Source of the DNA: Anaerolineaceae bacterium
GTDB lineage: Bacteria > Chloroflexota > Anaerolineae > Anaerolineales > Anaerolineaceae
Length of the DNA stretch: 38,078 nt
NCBI GenBank assembly: GCA_012797695.1
Contig: JAAZOQ010000022.1
Coordinates: 1 to 38,078 of the forward strand
Reading direction: 5' to 3'
The first letter of the stretch is position 1. Each line of letters starts with the position of its first letter. A program made the position numbers and the translations under genes. This document shows, one piece after another, positions 25,125 to 32,991 of the stretch. Under the pieces are notes generated by a model, which made no database searches, was not told the DNA's origin, and saw only the letters and a list, made by a program, of their open reading frames with translations.

Positions 25125-25354
25125 GAAGAGAAAACAATTATTCGAAAGATTTGCCTCTGATCTGTGGCGAGATGACCGGTGTGTAATATCTTCCCCGCGA
25201 TGAACTATATGCTGTAATGTGAACCGCTGAATCCCATTCGTTTCTATTGGTTCCCGCAGTTATCGAAACCATGATTTTTTCTCTTCTTGCCAGCAAAAGG
25301 GTTATGCCTGAGCTTTTGACCGATTTGTGGGTCGGTTGCTTCTGGGTGAATTAG

Positions 25355-25383
25355 TTGACACCCGTTCTCAAGCAAGGTATGCT
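25355..25383 (+). promoter_or_regulatory. Promoter of xseA giving a leaderless mRNA
   Basis: TTGACA (25355-25360), 17-base spacer, TATGCT (25378-25383). The first transcribed base would fall at or next to the A of the ATG at 25390, and there is no usable ribosome site upstream of that ATG. Both points fit leaderless translation. Confidence 0.65.
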
Positions 25384-25389
25384 TGTGCC

Positions 25390-26625
25390 ATGCGTCAGGG
25401 TTCCCTGTTTACTTCCATTTCTATCAGCGTCACTGATCTCACCCGCTATCTGCGCGAATTGCTCGATAGTGATGATCTGCTGCGCGACGTGTGGGTAGCC
25501 GGAGAAATCTCCAATGCTTCCACCCCGGCTTCAGGTCACCTGTACTTTACCTTGAAAGATCAGAATGCCACCCTGAAGTGTGTGATGTGGAAGCAGCAGG
25601 TATTGCGCCTGCGTTTTGCCCTGCGTCCGGGCATGGCGGTGGAAGTGCATGGCGCGGTCAGTGTTTATGAGCAGGGCGGGCAGTACCAGCTCTACGCGGA
25701 TGCCATCCGTCCGCTGGGGGAAGGCGCGCTCTATCAGGAATTTCTGCGTCTCAAAAGTCAGCTTGAGGCCGAAGGTCTCTTTGACCCTTCCCGCAAGCGC
25801 CCCCTGCCTGAGTTTCCACGTTTGCTGGGGATCGTGACTTCCGCTACCGGCGCGGCCCTGCAGGATATGCTGAATACCCTGCGCCGCCGTTATCCGCTGG
25901 TGCGGGTGGTGGTGGCCCCCGCTGCTGTGCAGGGAGACGCCGCTCCCGCAGAATTGACGGCTGCCTTGCGCCGTTTATACGCGGAACCGGGAATCGATTT
26001 GATCTTGATCGCCCGCGGCGGCGGTTCTGTCGAGGACTTATGGGCCTTCAATGATGAAGGCGTGGTGCGTACAGTGGCTGCTGCACCGGTGCCGGTCATC
26101 AGTGGTGTGGGCCACGAGACCGATTTCACGCTCACTGACTTTGCGGCGGATTTGCGTGCTCCGACGCCTACCGCGGCGGCAGAACAGGCCGTGCCCGACC
26201 GTTCCGATTTGCTGGATGAGATTGCTCAATCCGCGGAACGTCTCTCTGCGGCGATGGAAGGGCTTCTCTCAGCGCAGATGCTGGAATTGCAGCATGCTGG
26301 CCGCCGCTTGAGCTTGCTTTCGCCGGCTGCCGCCATCAACAACGATCGTCAGCGTCTGGATGAGCTGGAAGTTCGCATCGGTAATGCCTGGCAAAATCAA
26401 AGTCAGCGTCTGCGCTCCGAGACCAGCAGTCTGGAACTGCGGCTGAATGCGCTGAATCCGTATGCGGTCTTGCAGCGTGGGTACGCGCTGGTTCTGGATG
26501 AAAATGGCCACCTCGTGCGCAGTTATCACGATGTGGCGACCGATGATAAAATAAACATTCATCTCGCCGATGGCAGGCTCGCGGCGCAGGTGGTGGATTC
26601 TCGATCTCAAGAGGAACGAAAATGA
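25390..26625 (+). CDS. xseA: Exodeoxyribonuclease VII large subunit
   Basis: The product of 411 residues is the catalytic subunit of exonuclease VII, which degrades single-stranded DNA from both ends in repair. The N-terminal OB-fold opens ISVTDLTRYLRELL and contains VAGEISNASTPASGHLYFTLKD; the catalytic part has RLLGIVTSATGAALQDM and GVGHETDFTLTDFAADLRAPTPTAAAE (about 239-265). A coiled-coil region follows for binding XseB. The start at 25390 fits alignment with known XseA proteins, and the promoter at 25355 ends six bases before it; an in-frame extension to 25327 would begin before the promoter. It shares ATGA with xseB. Confidence 0.95.
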   Translation: MRQGSLFTSISISVTDLTRYLRELLDSDDLLRDVWVAGEISNASTPASGHLYFTLKDQNATLKCVMWKQQVLRLRFALRPGMAVEVHGAVSVYEQGGQYQLYADAIRPLGEGALYQEFLRLKSQLEAEGLFDPSRKRPLPEFPRLLGIVTSATGAALQDMLNTLRRRYPLVRVVVAPAAVQGDAAPAELTAALRRLYAEPGIDLILIARGGGSVEDLWAFNDEGVVRTVAAAPVPVISGVGHETDFTLTDFAADLRAPTPTAAAEQAVPDRSDLLDEIAQSAERLSAAMEGLLSAQMLELQHAGRRLSLLSPAAAINNDRQRLDELEVRIGNAWQNQSQRLRSETSSLELRLNALNPYAVLQRGYALVLDENGHLVRSYHDVATDDKINIHLADGRLAAQVVDSRSQEERK

Positions 26626-26852
26626 CAGAAGCAGATGATCTGACCCAATTGACCTATGAGCAGGCCTTCGCTGAATTGCAGGGGATCGTGGATTCGCTGG
26701 AAAAAAATCAAGGTTCGCTGGAAGAAAATATGGCTTTGTTCGAACGTGGGCAAAAATTGGCCCGTTATTGTGCTGATCTGCTCGAAAAGGCAGAACTGAA
26801 GGTTCGTGAGCTGAATACCCATGCACCTTCTGCCGGGGAGATCGCTGAATGA
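26622..26852 (+). CDS. xseB: Exodeoxyribonuclease VII small subunit
   Basis: The product of 76 residues forms the helical arm that wraps the XseA coiled coil. The signature region LTYEQAFAELQGIVDSLEKNQGSLEENMALFERGQKLARYC is fully present. Its ATG overlaps the xseA stop (ATGA), and its stop overlaps the next gene in the same way, which fits balanced, coupled translation. Confidence 0.95.
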   Translation: MTEADDLTQLTYEQAFAELQGIVDSLEKNQGSLEENMALFERGQKLARYCADLLEKAELKVRELNTHAPSAGEIAE

Positions 26853-27298
26853 ACTGGCTCGATGGATATCCTGTTCTGACCTGTACAGTGGTTGGCTGGC
26901 TGGTCTCTTCTTTATTGAAGATCCCGTTTACTTATTTTGTGCACCGCAAGATCGACCTTAAACAGGCGTTTGGCACCGGGGGAATGCCCAGTTCGCACTC
27001 GGCCTTGATGGTCTCGACCACGCTGGGTATTGGATTGTTCCAGGGCTTCAACGCTCCCGAATTTGCCCTGGCGATTGCCGTCTCGATGATCGTGCTTTAC
27101 GATGCGGCTGGCGTACGCCGTCAGGCGGGCATCCACGCCGAGCGCATCAACATGATCATCAAGGAATTGTTCGAAGGCAAGCCGCTGCAGGAAGATGATC
27201 TGAAGGTGATGCTGGGGCACAGTCCGCTCGAAGTCACCGGTGGGGTGCTGACCGGCATCCTCACCGCTCTTTTCGTCTGGCTGGTCTGGCCGAAATAA
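26849..27298 (+). CDS. DUF212 / divergent PAP2 family membrane protein (YuiD-like)
   Basis: The product has 149 residues and matches the DUF212 family related to vanadium haloperoxidases and PAP2 phosphatases. It has an N-terminal helix, then GTGGMPSSHSALMVSTTLGIG with the SxxxH-type pattern (SSHS), then DAAGVRRQAGIHAERIN, and a C-terminal LGHSPLEVTGGVLTGI motif. The substrate is unknown. It is translationally coupled to xseB by ATGA, although no shared role with DNA repair is obvious. The terminator at 27308 closes the operon. Confidence 0.9.
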   Translation: MNWLDGYPVLTCTVVGWLVSSLLKIPFTYFVHRKIDLKQAFGTGGMPSSHSALMVSTTLGIGLFQGFNAPEFALAIAVSMIVLYDAAGVRRQAGIHAERINMIIKELFEGKPLQEDDLKVMLGHSPLEVTGGVLTGILTALFVWLVWPK

Positions 27299-27307
27299 AA
27301 TTCCAAT

Positions 27308-27334
27308 TCCCTGCCGAGAAGCAGGGAGTTTTAT
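27308..27334. terminator. Terminator between convergent DUF212 and Nudix genes
   Basis: TCCCTGC and GCAGGGA form a 7-bp stem with loop CGAGAA, followed by GTTTTATT on the plus strand. The minus strand also carries A/T runs outside the stem, so it may serve both genes. Confidence 0.7.
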
Positions 27335-27853
27335 TCAATCCTCATAAAGTAGCTGCAGTTCGCGCAGTACTTCCAGTTCACGCTGTGTCCAGCAGGGCAT
27401 CCGCAGATGGGGGTTCTTCAATATTTCTTGATTGGTCTGGATGGCTTCTTCCAGACTGACCCAGGCGGGCGTGAACCCCAATTCTTTTTCATAATCATCC
27501 AGATGCTGGTGGGTCAGGTGTTTCTGAATGCTGACCGGATAGTAGAACGAGGTCATTTTAAATAACTCGTAGCCGGGTTCGATGGCCAGGTCGAATTCAT
27601 CCACCAGCCCCAGCAGTGTGCCCATTTGCGTCAGGGCAGCGCCTACTTCTTCGCGGGTCTCGCGTTTGAGTGCTTCGAGATGGCTCTCACCGGGCAGAAT
27701 ACCGCCGCCCGGGAATTTATAATCGCCGACGTTCGCGGAATAAACCATCAGCAGCTTGTGATGCTGGTAGATCACTGCACGCACGGCTTTGCGCTCGAAC
27801 GTGCGTCCGGGCTGCGTCGGGAGGGGTTGACGGTAGAGTTCTTTGCGAAACAT
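27335..27853 (-). CDS. Nudix hydrolase
   Basis: The product of about 172 residues contains a complete Nudix box: G50-x5-E56-x7-R64-E65-x-x-E68-E69-x-G71, preceded by YKFPGG. It should cleave a nucleoside diphosphate linked to another group, with Mg bound by the box; the substrate is open. The start MFRKELYRQ at 27853 is chosen; an in-frame start at 27871 is possible. No ribosome site is visible, and TATCAT stands six bases before the ATG on the minus strand, so it may be another leaderless gene, but the -35 is poor. Confidence 0.9.
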   Translation of the reverse strand: MFRKELYRQPLPTQPGRTFERKAVRAVIYQHHKLLMVYSANVGDYKFPGGGILPGESHLEALKRETREEVGAALTQMGTLLGLVDEFDLAIEPGYELFKMTSFYYPVSIQKHLTHQHLDDYEKELGFTPAWVSLEEAIQTNQEILKNPHLRMPCWTQRELEVLRELQLLYED

Positions 27854-27961
27854 GGCTTGATGATACCGCAATTTAATCCTTATCGGAAATTTCTGCTATG
27901 GTTTTGAAATAATGTTAAACTAAAAGGAAGATATCGAGATAAAGTGAGGTCAAAACTCTAG

Positions 27962-28828
27962 TTGGGGAAAAACAACTTGGAAGAATCTTCGAAGAGACTT
28001 GAATCTCACTGGCCACTTATTCAAAATGTTCTGGCAATTCTTGTTGTGGGCATTCTTTCAATTCTGGTGGCAGGGATGTTGCCAGATTATGCAGGTGATT
28101 TCAATGCCTTTTATCAAGCTGGGGCGGCGATCCTTCGCGGTCAATCTCCCTATGCAGTGCCTGGTTTCTACAACCCAATTTGGGTGGCACTTCTCTTTAC
28201 TCCATTTGCGCTATTTTCAAGGGAACTGGCTTATCACATCTATGCTGCGATTATTTTTGGCGCTAGCTTTTACATTTTGTGGCGGTTAAGTCAGAAACGC
28301 ATCGGCATCACTTTGATCGCCGCTTTTTCGCCATTCTTTTTTATGACGATGCAATATGGCAATATCGACTGGTTGGTATTGTTGGGATTGCTGTGCCCGG
28401 CAGAATTGGGAATCTGGTTGATTCTGATCAAGCCGCAAATGGGAGCTCCACTGGCACTGCTTTGGGCCTGGAAGCTTTATCGAGAAAGAGGGCTGTGGAA
28501 AACCTTGTTATTTTTTCTCCCGGTCACATTGGCCTATGGGCTCTCCTTTGTGATAGGGATGCGCCTCCCCGATGTTTCGGTCATGCAGGGTTGGAGTGCC
28601 GGGGTCTGGCCGTATGGCCTTCTTCTGGGAATTCCATTGTATCTTTGGGCCTTTAAGAACCGTGATGATCAGTTAGCGCTGGTGGCTACTCCATTTCTTG
28701 AGCCATATTTTGGTCCGATGTCCTGGATGATCATTTTACCCAAGGCCATGAAAAATTACTGGACCACGGCGTTGGCCACGGTCGTCTCCTGGATGATCGT
28801 TTTGATCTGGCGCTTCAATTTGCATTAA
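27962..28828 (+). CDS. GT87-like (DUF2029) membrane glycosyltransferase-like protein
   Basis: The product of 288 residues has eight or so hydrophobic segments. The segment DFNAFYQAGAAILRGQSPYAVP followed by NPIWVALLFTPFALFSREL is the first periplasmic loop and second helix typical of GT87/DUF2029 proteins, with the acidic residue after helix 1 as the presumed catalytic site. These enzymes use polyprenyl-phosphate sugars. It is shorter than most relatives (about 380-420 residues). The start is uncertain: TTG at 27962 has AGTGAGG about 12 bases upstream. Base composition is clearly more AT-rich than in the neighbours, which suggests transfer. It may be a shortened or divergent copy. Confidence 0.7.
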   Translation: MGKNNLEESSKRLESHWPLIQNVLAILVVGILSILVAGMLPDYAGDFNAFYQAGAAILRGQSPYAVPGFYNPIWVALLFTPFALFSRELAYHIYAAIIFGASFYILWRLSQKRIGITLIAAFSPFFFMTMQYGNIDWLVLLGLLCPAELGIWLILIKPQMGAPLALLWAWKLYRERGLWKTLLFFLPVTLAYGLSFVIGMRLPDVSVMQGWSAGVWPYGLLLGIPLYLWAFKNRDDQLALVATPFLEPYFGPMSWMIILPKAMKNYWTTALATVVSWMIVLIWRFNLH

Positions 28829-28898
28829 AGAGATCTGATCAATTTTTTTGTGATTCCCTGTTTAATTAAGGTTTGCCTGGATTCTCTCTTTAAGTGTT

Positions 28899-29528
28899 TT
28901 ATATGTGGTGAATTTCAATGACGCCGGAACAAAATGAAAACTCATGAAAATCAAGGTGACACAACACACTTAAATTCTCATAGAGTTCTGAAAATACAAA
29001 GTAAAACTCATCGTTATCCCAATCTTTTCCGCATGCTTCTTGGCATGCACGAAGCTTGTTTCGGGTGCGAAAGCAGATATCTCCGATCAAAATGGCGCCT
29101 CGGGGATTTAACATATCCAGTAATTGGATAATGAAATTTGTTTTGGCCATGTCAGTAAGATGATGAAGGGCATAAGTACTTACAATATAGTCAAAAGTCT
29201 GGTGGCTCAGGGCAGGGGGAAGACCAGATGTAAAATTCCATTGTATCAGGTTCGCGGTGGGCATTTTTGACAGGGCAACTTTTATCATTTCCGCTGAAAA
29301 ATCGATTCCTGTGATCTCATTCCCAGCATCGTAAAGTTTAGATGTCAACATGGCAGTTCCGAAGCCAATATCCAAAACCTTTGCTGGCGATTGATTCATG
29401 ATTGTTTCGTAAATAGCAGTTATTACTCTGGCGTAGCCAGCAAAGGGATAAATATGCTTTTCATCGGCTTTTTTAACCGAAGTATCATATGTGTCTGACC
29501 AAAGATCAAATCCGCGATTGGTTAACAA
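28899..29528 (-). CDS. Class I SAM-dependent methyltransferase (YrrT-like)
   Basis: The product has 209 residues and a Rossmann methyltransferase core: motif I is VLDIGFGTAML (51-61), motif II is ITGIDFSAEM (72-81), and later FDYIVSTYALHHLTD and GAILIGDICF. The N terminus (FDLWSDTYDTSV, then YPFAGYARV) resembles YrrT-type enzymes, which in Bacillus sit in sulfur amino acid loci; the acceptor here is unknown. The start is TTG at 29528, with GGAG seven bases upstream. The gene is AT-rich, like its two neighbours. I see no operon partner: the flanking lipoprotein gene on the same strand is separated by about 135 bp. Confidence 0.8.
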   Translation of the reverse strand: MLTNRGFDLWSDTYDTSVKKADEKHIYPFAGYARVITAIYETIMNQSPAKVLDIGFGTAMLTSKLYDAGNEITGIDFSAEMIKVALSKMPTANLIQWNFTSGLPPALSHQTFDYIVSTYALHHLTDMAKTNFIIQLLDMLNPRGAILIGDICFRTRNKLRACQEACGKDWDNDEFYFVFSELYENLSVLCHLDFHEFSFCSGVIEIHHI

Positions 29529-29663
29529 AGGAATTCTCCAATTTGATGCTCTTTAAGTTTCATAAAGAAAAAAGTTTTGCTACTTTGACTTAAATGAATT
29601 TTGTGTGAACATCCTTTTAACTATTTCAAAGTGGCAATTGAGGTCGGTTTGCATTGGGGTTAA

Positions 29664-30560
29664 TTATTTGAAAGCTCCAATTTCGACATAATACCAGGTT
29701 CCTTTTTTCTCGGCAAAAAATGAAACCATGGTTTGAGCGGATCGGGGATTCATCTCGGCAGCGTTGCAGCACTTGTAATGAGGAACTTCATCGTACCCCA
29801 ATAGGGTAGTCTGATTGCCATAAGATATGCCGATTTCTCCATCTTTTTTGAAGAAATAGAACGGTTTTCCATTGATGATTTGGGCGTTAAAGGCTTCTTG
29901 ATAACCCAACTTCTCATTCAGCAGTTCACCGTCTTGCACGATCTGCCCTGTGACATTAAATGAAGCATCATTCTCCTGGCTGTTCACCGTTTTGGTAACA
30001 TAAGCAATCTCCAGCATCCAGTGTCCATCATACGTCCACAATCCTTGCAGTGAATTGGTCGGACTTACGTCGCCGCCATCGATCGTGTAAATAGATTTTT
30101 TATCTAGTGATAAGTCTATTGAAATTGTTTGGTTTGTGCCTGATGGAGTGTTGCTGATAATCTCTTGAGCGACAAGTTCTTTACCATTCAAGAAAGCTTT
30201 TTTACCCGGAAGTGAGTTCTCGAAAAAGGAGTTGTCTACGAATAGCTCTTCTTTTTCAGCGGCATGAATAGAGAGGATCTCATCCTGTGAGCCCAAAATA
30301 GGCTCGAAAAGCAAAGGATCTACTGCGGGAATTTCTTTTAATTGATATTGATCAACTGTCAATCCAGAGTTTGTTTGAAAATGCTGGTGCGGACTTGATT
30401 CAGAAAAGGCAGTTTGTGAGGGGACTGCCGTTATCGCTTCATTTGGAAGAATATCAGGGGTCACTTCTCTGGTTAATACAGGGGATTGTTCTGGGTTACA
30501 GGCACATAGTATAAAGCAACAAGAAATGAAGATTGGCAATCGGAACAGAAAAATTTTCAT
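29664..30560 (-). CDS. Lipoprotein of unknown function
   Basis: The product of 298 residues has a signal peptide ending in the lipobox CAC (residues about 18-20, with Cys20 as the lipid anchor) and a polar linker of about 60 residues, then a globular part. I recognise no family. The globular part is rich in beta-type segments (ELVAQEIISN, TISIDLSLDKKSIYTIDGGDV, GLWTYDGHWMLEIAYV, NGKPFYFFKKDGEIGISYGNQT) and ends FFAEKKGTWYYVEIGAFK. Late Cys residues (YKCCNAAEM) are notable for an outside protein and may form a disulfide. The start at 30560 has AAAGGG upstream. It lies 73 bp downstream of herA on the same strand. Confidence 0.65.
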   Translation of the reverse strand: MKIFLFRLPIFISCCFILCACNPEQSPVLTREVTPDILPNEAITAVPSQTAFSESSPHQHFQTNSGLTVDQYQLKEIPAVDPLLFEPILGSQDEILSIHAAEKEELFVDNSFFENSLPGKKAFLNGKELVAQEIISNTPSGTNQTISIDLSLDKKSIYTIDGGDVSPTNSLQGLWTYDGHWMLEIAYVTKTVNSQENDASFNVTGQIVQDGELLNEKLGYQEAFNAQIINGKPFYFFKKDGEIGISYGNQTTLLGYDEVPHYKCCNAAEMNPRSAQTMVSFFAEKKGTWYYVEIGAFK

Positions 30561-30633
30561 GTTACTTGCCCTTTCTGAATTCAACAGACAATGCTCAGTA
30601 ACCAACTTGCTTGCTTATCAACCCGTGAAATGG

Positions 30634-32361
30634 TTAGAATCCCAGCTCCTTGAGGCTTTGTTCTGCGCTGCGGGCAGCGGAATCGCGCCCCAGCAGCTCT
30701 TTCCAGAACTCGGGCGAGTAACGCCGCGAGCGCACCAGGATGGGCATGGGCACTCCCCAGCCGAGCAGGAGCACTTCCTCTTTGGGCTGCAGACGGGCGA
30801 GCATACCGCGCAGGGCGTCGCGCCCTGAAAGTCCCGAGAGCACGGCAGCGATATCCGCTTCGTCGCCCAGCCAGCCTGAGACGCGTGTGCCCAATTGCGA
30901 CATGACCTCGTCGTAGATTTGTGAGGGCCGCTGATCGATGATGAGCAGAGTGACATAATACTTGCGCATTTCGCGGGCAATGGCACTGAAAGAAGTTTGG
31001 GCAGCCATTTCGCGGTTGAGCAGCTTGTGTGCCTCTTCGACGGCGATTACCAGCGGCCGCGGCTCATTCGTGCCGTGGGAGCGGAAGGCGTTGGTCTGCT
31101 CTTCCCAGGCCTGACGGATCTTGCGGGTGAGCAGGTTGGCGACCAGCAGATAATCGAGGTCCGTTTCATAGTCGCCGAACGAGAGGATGACGTGCCGTCC
31201 ATTCTGCAGAGCTTCGATGATCTTCTTGAGTGAGTGGGTAGCGGCATTCTCGTTGCTGCTCTCGATGATGTACGGCCGGTTGAAGACGCGCGTCAGTTTG
31301 CTGCGCAGTCCTTCGGCGGCGGCCACGTTGACGCCGGCTTCATTGGCCCAGAAAGCTACACTGTCTGGCGCGGGTACTTTTTTCCCTTCCTCGTTATCGA
31401 CCAGTTTACCGACTGTCATGGCCTTGAACTCGCTGAACCAGTGTTCGGGGCCGAAACTGTGGATCAGAGCATCGAGGGTGGTGGGAGTGGTATCGCGCAG
31501 GTTGAGTTCTCCACTGAGGAGTTCGATGTCCTGCGGCAGGATTTCAGATTCGAGGAATTCGAGGTGAAAATCCGGCGTTTTGCCGCGGATGGAGCTGCTG
31601 CGCCCCAGGCCGACGACCTGGACGGCCGAGCCGAACTTGGTCTTGAGGCCAGAAACGGCTTTGCCGGTATCCGAAGAGACGTCATCATAGCCGTACTCAT
31701 TGTGCATATCCAGCACGAGGATGGAAGCTTGATTGCGGTGGATGAGCCCGGCCAGCAGGATGCGCGTCAGGAACGATTTGCCGGTGCCGGTGGCGCCGAA
31801 GATACCGGAACTGCGCTGTACGAACTTATCCAGATTGATGCACACCGGATGATTTTGCTCGCGGGTGCGGCCGATCTCGAAATAGGCCGGGTCGTTGGGC
31901 GAGCCGAAGATTTCGGCCACGTCGCCGGCAGAGGCCAGAAAGGCGCGGGCGTGGTGTGCCGGGACGGTTTTGATGGGCAGCGGCCGCGGATCTTCAGGGT
32001 GTTCGCGGCGCCAGTTGGGGTAATCCGGTGCGTCCAGTTCGGGACCGCGTTCGAGCATGAGGGCGGGCAGTACTTCGAGGTTGGTGAACAGGGTCTGACT
32101 GCGTAACTGTGCGGCGATGTGCGGGGAAAGTTGCTGATAGACGATCCCCTCCGCGTAGCGCGGATCCAGCGCTCCCAGCTGCAAGTCGGTGACCAGCCCG
32201 TAGAAGAGCCATTCCCCGCTTTCGATGACGACGAAGCCGCCTTCCTGCACGCTTTGAGCGGGTACGTTGAGGCGGACGAACAGGTTGGCTTTCAACCCGC
32301 CGCCGATGATGTAGCCGATGGCCTGGCGTTGTTCGCGGTTGGCGCGATTTTCTTCAGTCAT
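30634..32361 (-). CDS. herA: HerA-type DNA translocase ATPase
   Basis: The product of 575 residues begins with a HAS-barrel region (about 12-80: IGYIIGGGLKANLFVRL, then WLFYGLVTDLQLG) and has a FtsK/HerA-like ATPase core. Walker A is GATGTGKS (189-196), then VLDMHNEYGYDD (216-227), and Walker B is LVIAVEEAH (437-445). HerA hexamers move DNA and act with the nuclease NurA in end resection of double-strand breaks. Here herA is the last of three genes; its ATG overlaps the end of the middle gene by 8 bases. Later parts hold a sensor segment LLIIDQRPSQIYDEVMSQL and a C-terminal helical tail. Confidence 0.92.
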   Translation of the reverse strand: MTEENRANREQRQAIGYIIGGGLKANLFVRLNVPAQSVQEGGFVVIESGEWLFYGLVTDLQLGALDPRYAEGIVYQQLSPHIAAQLRSQTLFTNLEVLPALMLERGPELDAPDYPNWRREHPEDPRPLPIKTVPAHHARAFLASAGDVAEIFGSPNDPAYFEIGRTREQNHPVCINLDKFVQRSSGIFGATGTGKSFLTRILLAGLIHRNQASILVLDMHNEYGYDDVSSDTGKAVSGLKTKFGSAVQVVGLGRSSSIRGKTPDFHLEFLESEILPQDIELLSGELNLRDTTPTTLDALIHSFGPEHWFSEFKAMTVGKLVDNEEGKKVPAPDSVAFWANEAGVNVAAAEGLRSKLTRVFNRPYIIESSNENAATHSLKKIIEALQNGRHVILSFGDYETDLDYLLVANLLTRKIRQAWEEQTNAFRSHGTNEPRPLVIAVEEAHKLLNREMAAQTSFSAIAREMRKYYVTLLIIDQRPSQIYDEVMSQLGTRVSGWLGDEADIAAVLSGLSGRDALRGMLARLQPKEEVLLLGWGVPMPILVRSRRYSPEFWKELLGRDSAARSAEQSLKELGF

Positions 32362-32989
32362 TCAGGCCTCCTTCAGCAGCGGAAAGCGCGCTTAGCAGGT
32401 TGATCAGTTGGGCCGGGTCGTCTTTGAGCAAAGCGATCACCGCCCGGATGGCGTGATCCTGCCATTCGGGGTCAGAATCCGCGTGTGCTGTCATGGCGGC
32501 CCGCAGATGGACGGCCAGCAGTTCGGCGGTTGGCAGGGCCGGATCATTGGTCAACAGGCGCAGGTAACCCAGTTGGCAGCTGTGCGTAAAGCGCAGCAGA
32601 TCCTGCGTGCTGCAAGTCTCGATCACGTCCAGCGTCAGCGGAGGGTGCGGCGGCAGCAGATAGGTGATGACCCCGTTTTGCTCATAGCCCACGAAGGCTA
32701 CGCTCATTTCCAGAGGCACGTTGCGATTCTGACGGTTGTCTTCAATCACTTCCGGGCGGATGCCGGCGGTGGAGGCCAGCTGGCGTACCAGTCCGTCGTC
32801 GTCGACGTGGATGTCATAGACCAGCCCGTAGATCGTCAGATGGGGTTCAAGAGGAATGCGCAGCAGATCGCCGAAGGCGGGCAGGGTTTGCTGGTTGAGG
32901 TGACAACCGACCGCACAGCCTTGAATGCTCGAGCGCAGCAGACGGCCAATGGGAATGTTTTGGAAAGTAGAGAGTGTTTGTTCTGACAT
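32354..32989 (-). CDS. HAS-barrel-like protein between nurA and herA
   Basis: The product has about 211 residues. The N-terminal part (IPIGRLLRSSIQGCAVGCHL, then DLLRIPLEPHLTIYGLVYDIHVDDDGLVRQL) looks like the HAS barrel at the start of HerA: a small beta unit with a [I]GLVYD/[Y]GLVTD type strand. The C-terminal part (from about 130) is helical (TQDLLRFTHSCQLGYLRLL, AIRAVIALLKDDPAQLINLLSAL). No nuclease or ATPase motif is visible. It may be an adaptor that docks HerA or NurA. The start at 32989 follows GAGG at 8 bases; it begins two bases after the nurA stop and ends overlapping herA, which argues for a fixed complex. Confidence 0.7.
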   Translation of the reverse strand: MSEQTLSTFQNIPIGRLLRSSIQGCAVGCHLNQQTLPAFGDLLRIPLEPHLTIYGLVYDIHVDDDGLVRQLASTAGIRPEVIEDNRQNRNVPLEMSVAFVGYEQNGVITYLLPPHPPLTLDVIETCSTQDLLRFTHSCQLGYLRLLTNDPALPTAELLAVHLRAAMTAHADSDPEWQDHAIRAVIALLKDDPAQLINLLSALSAAEGGLND

Positions 32990-32991
32990 GA

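Larger units (their letters stand above)
24686..25389. other. Long intergenic region between hydA and xseA
   Basis: About 700 bp without a convincing large gene. It holds, from left to right: a run of hairpins ending in a terminator (24777-24949), about 130 bp with no clear feature on the plus strand, a perfect consensus promoter (25087-25115) followed directly by an ATG, a small basic ORF on the minus strand (25016-25124), and a second promoter (25355-25383) ending six bases before the xseA start. Confidence 0.7.

Noticed and set aside
28934..29131. Plus-strand 65-codon frame inside the methyltransferase region
   Set aside because: It lies opposite the methyltransferase gene, which has clear motifs, and has no ribosome site.
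31234..32106. Open frame opposite herA on the plus strand
   Set aside because: Shadow of herA with no recognisable motif or ribosome site.
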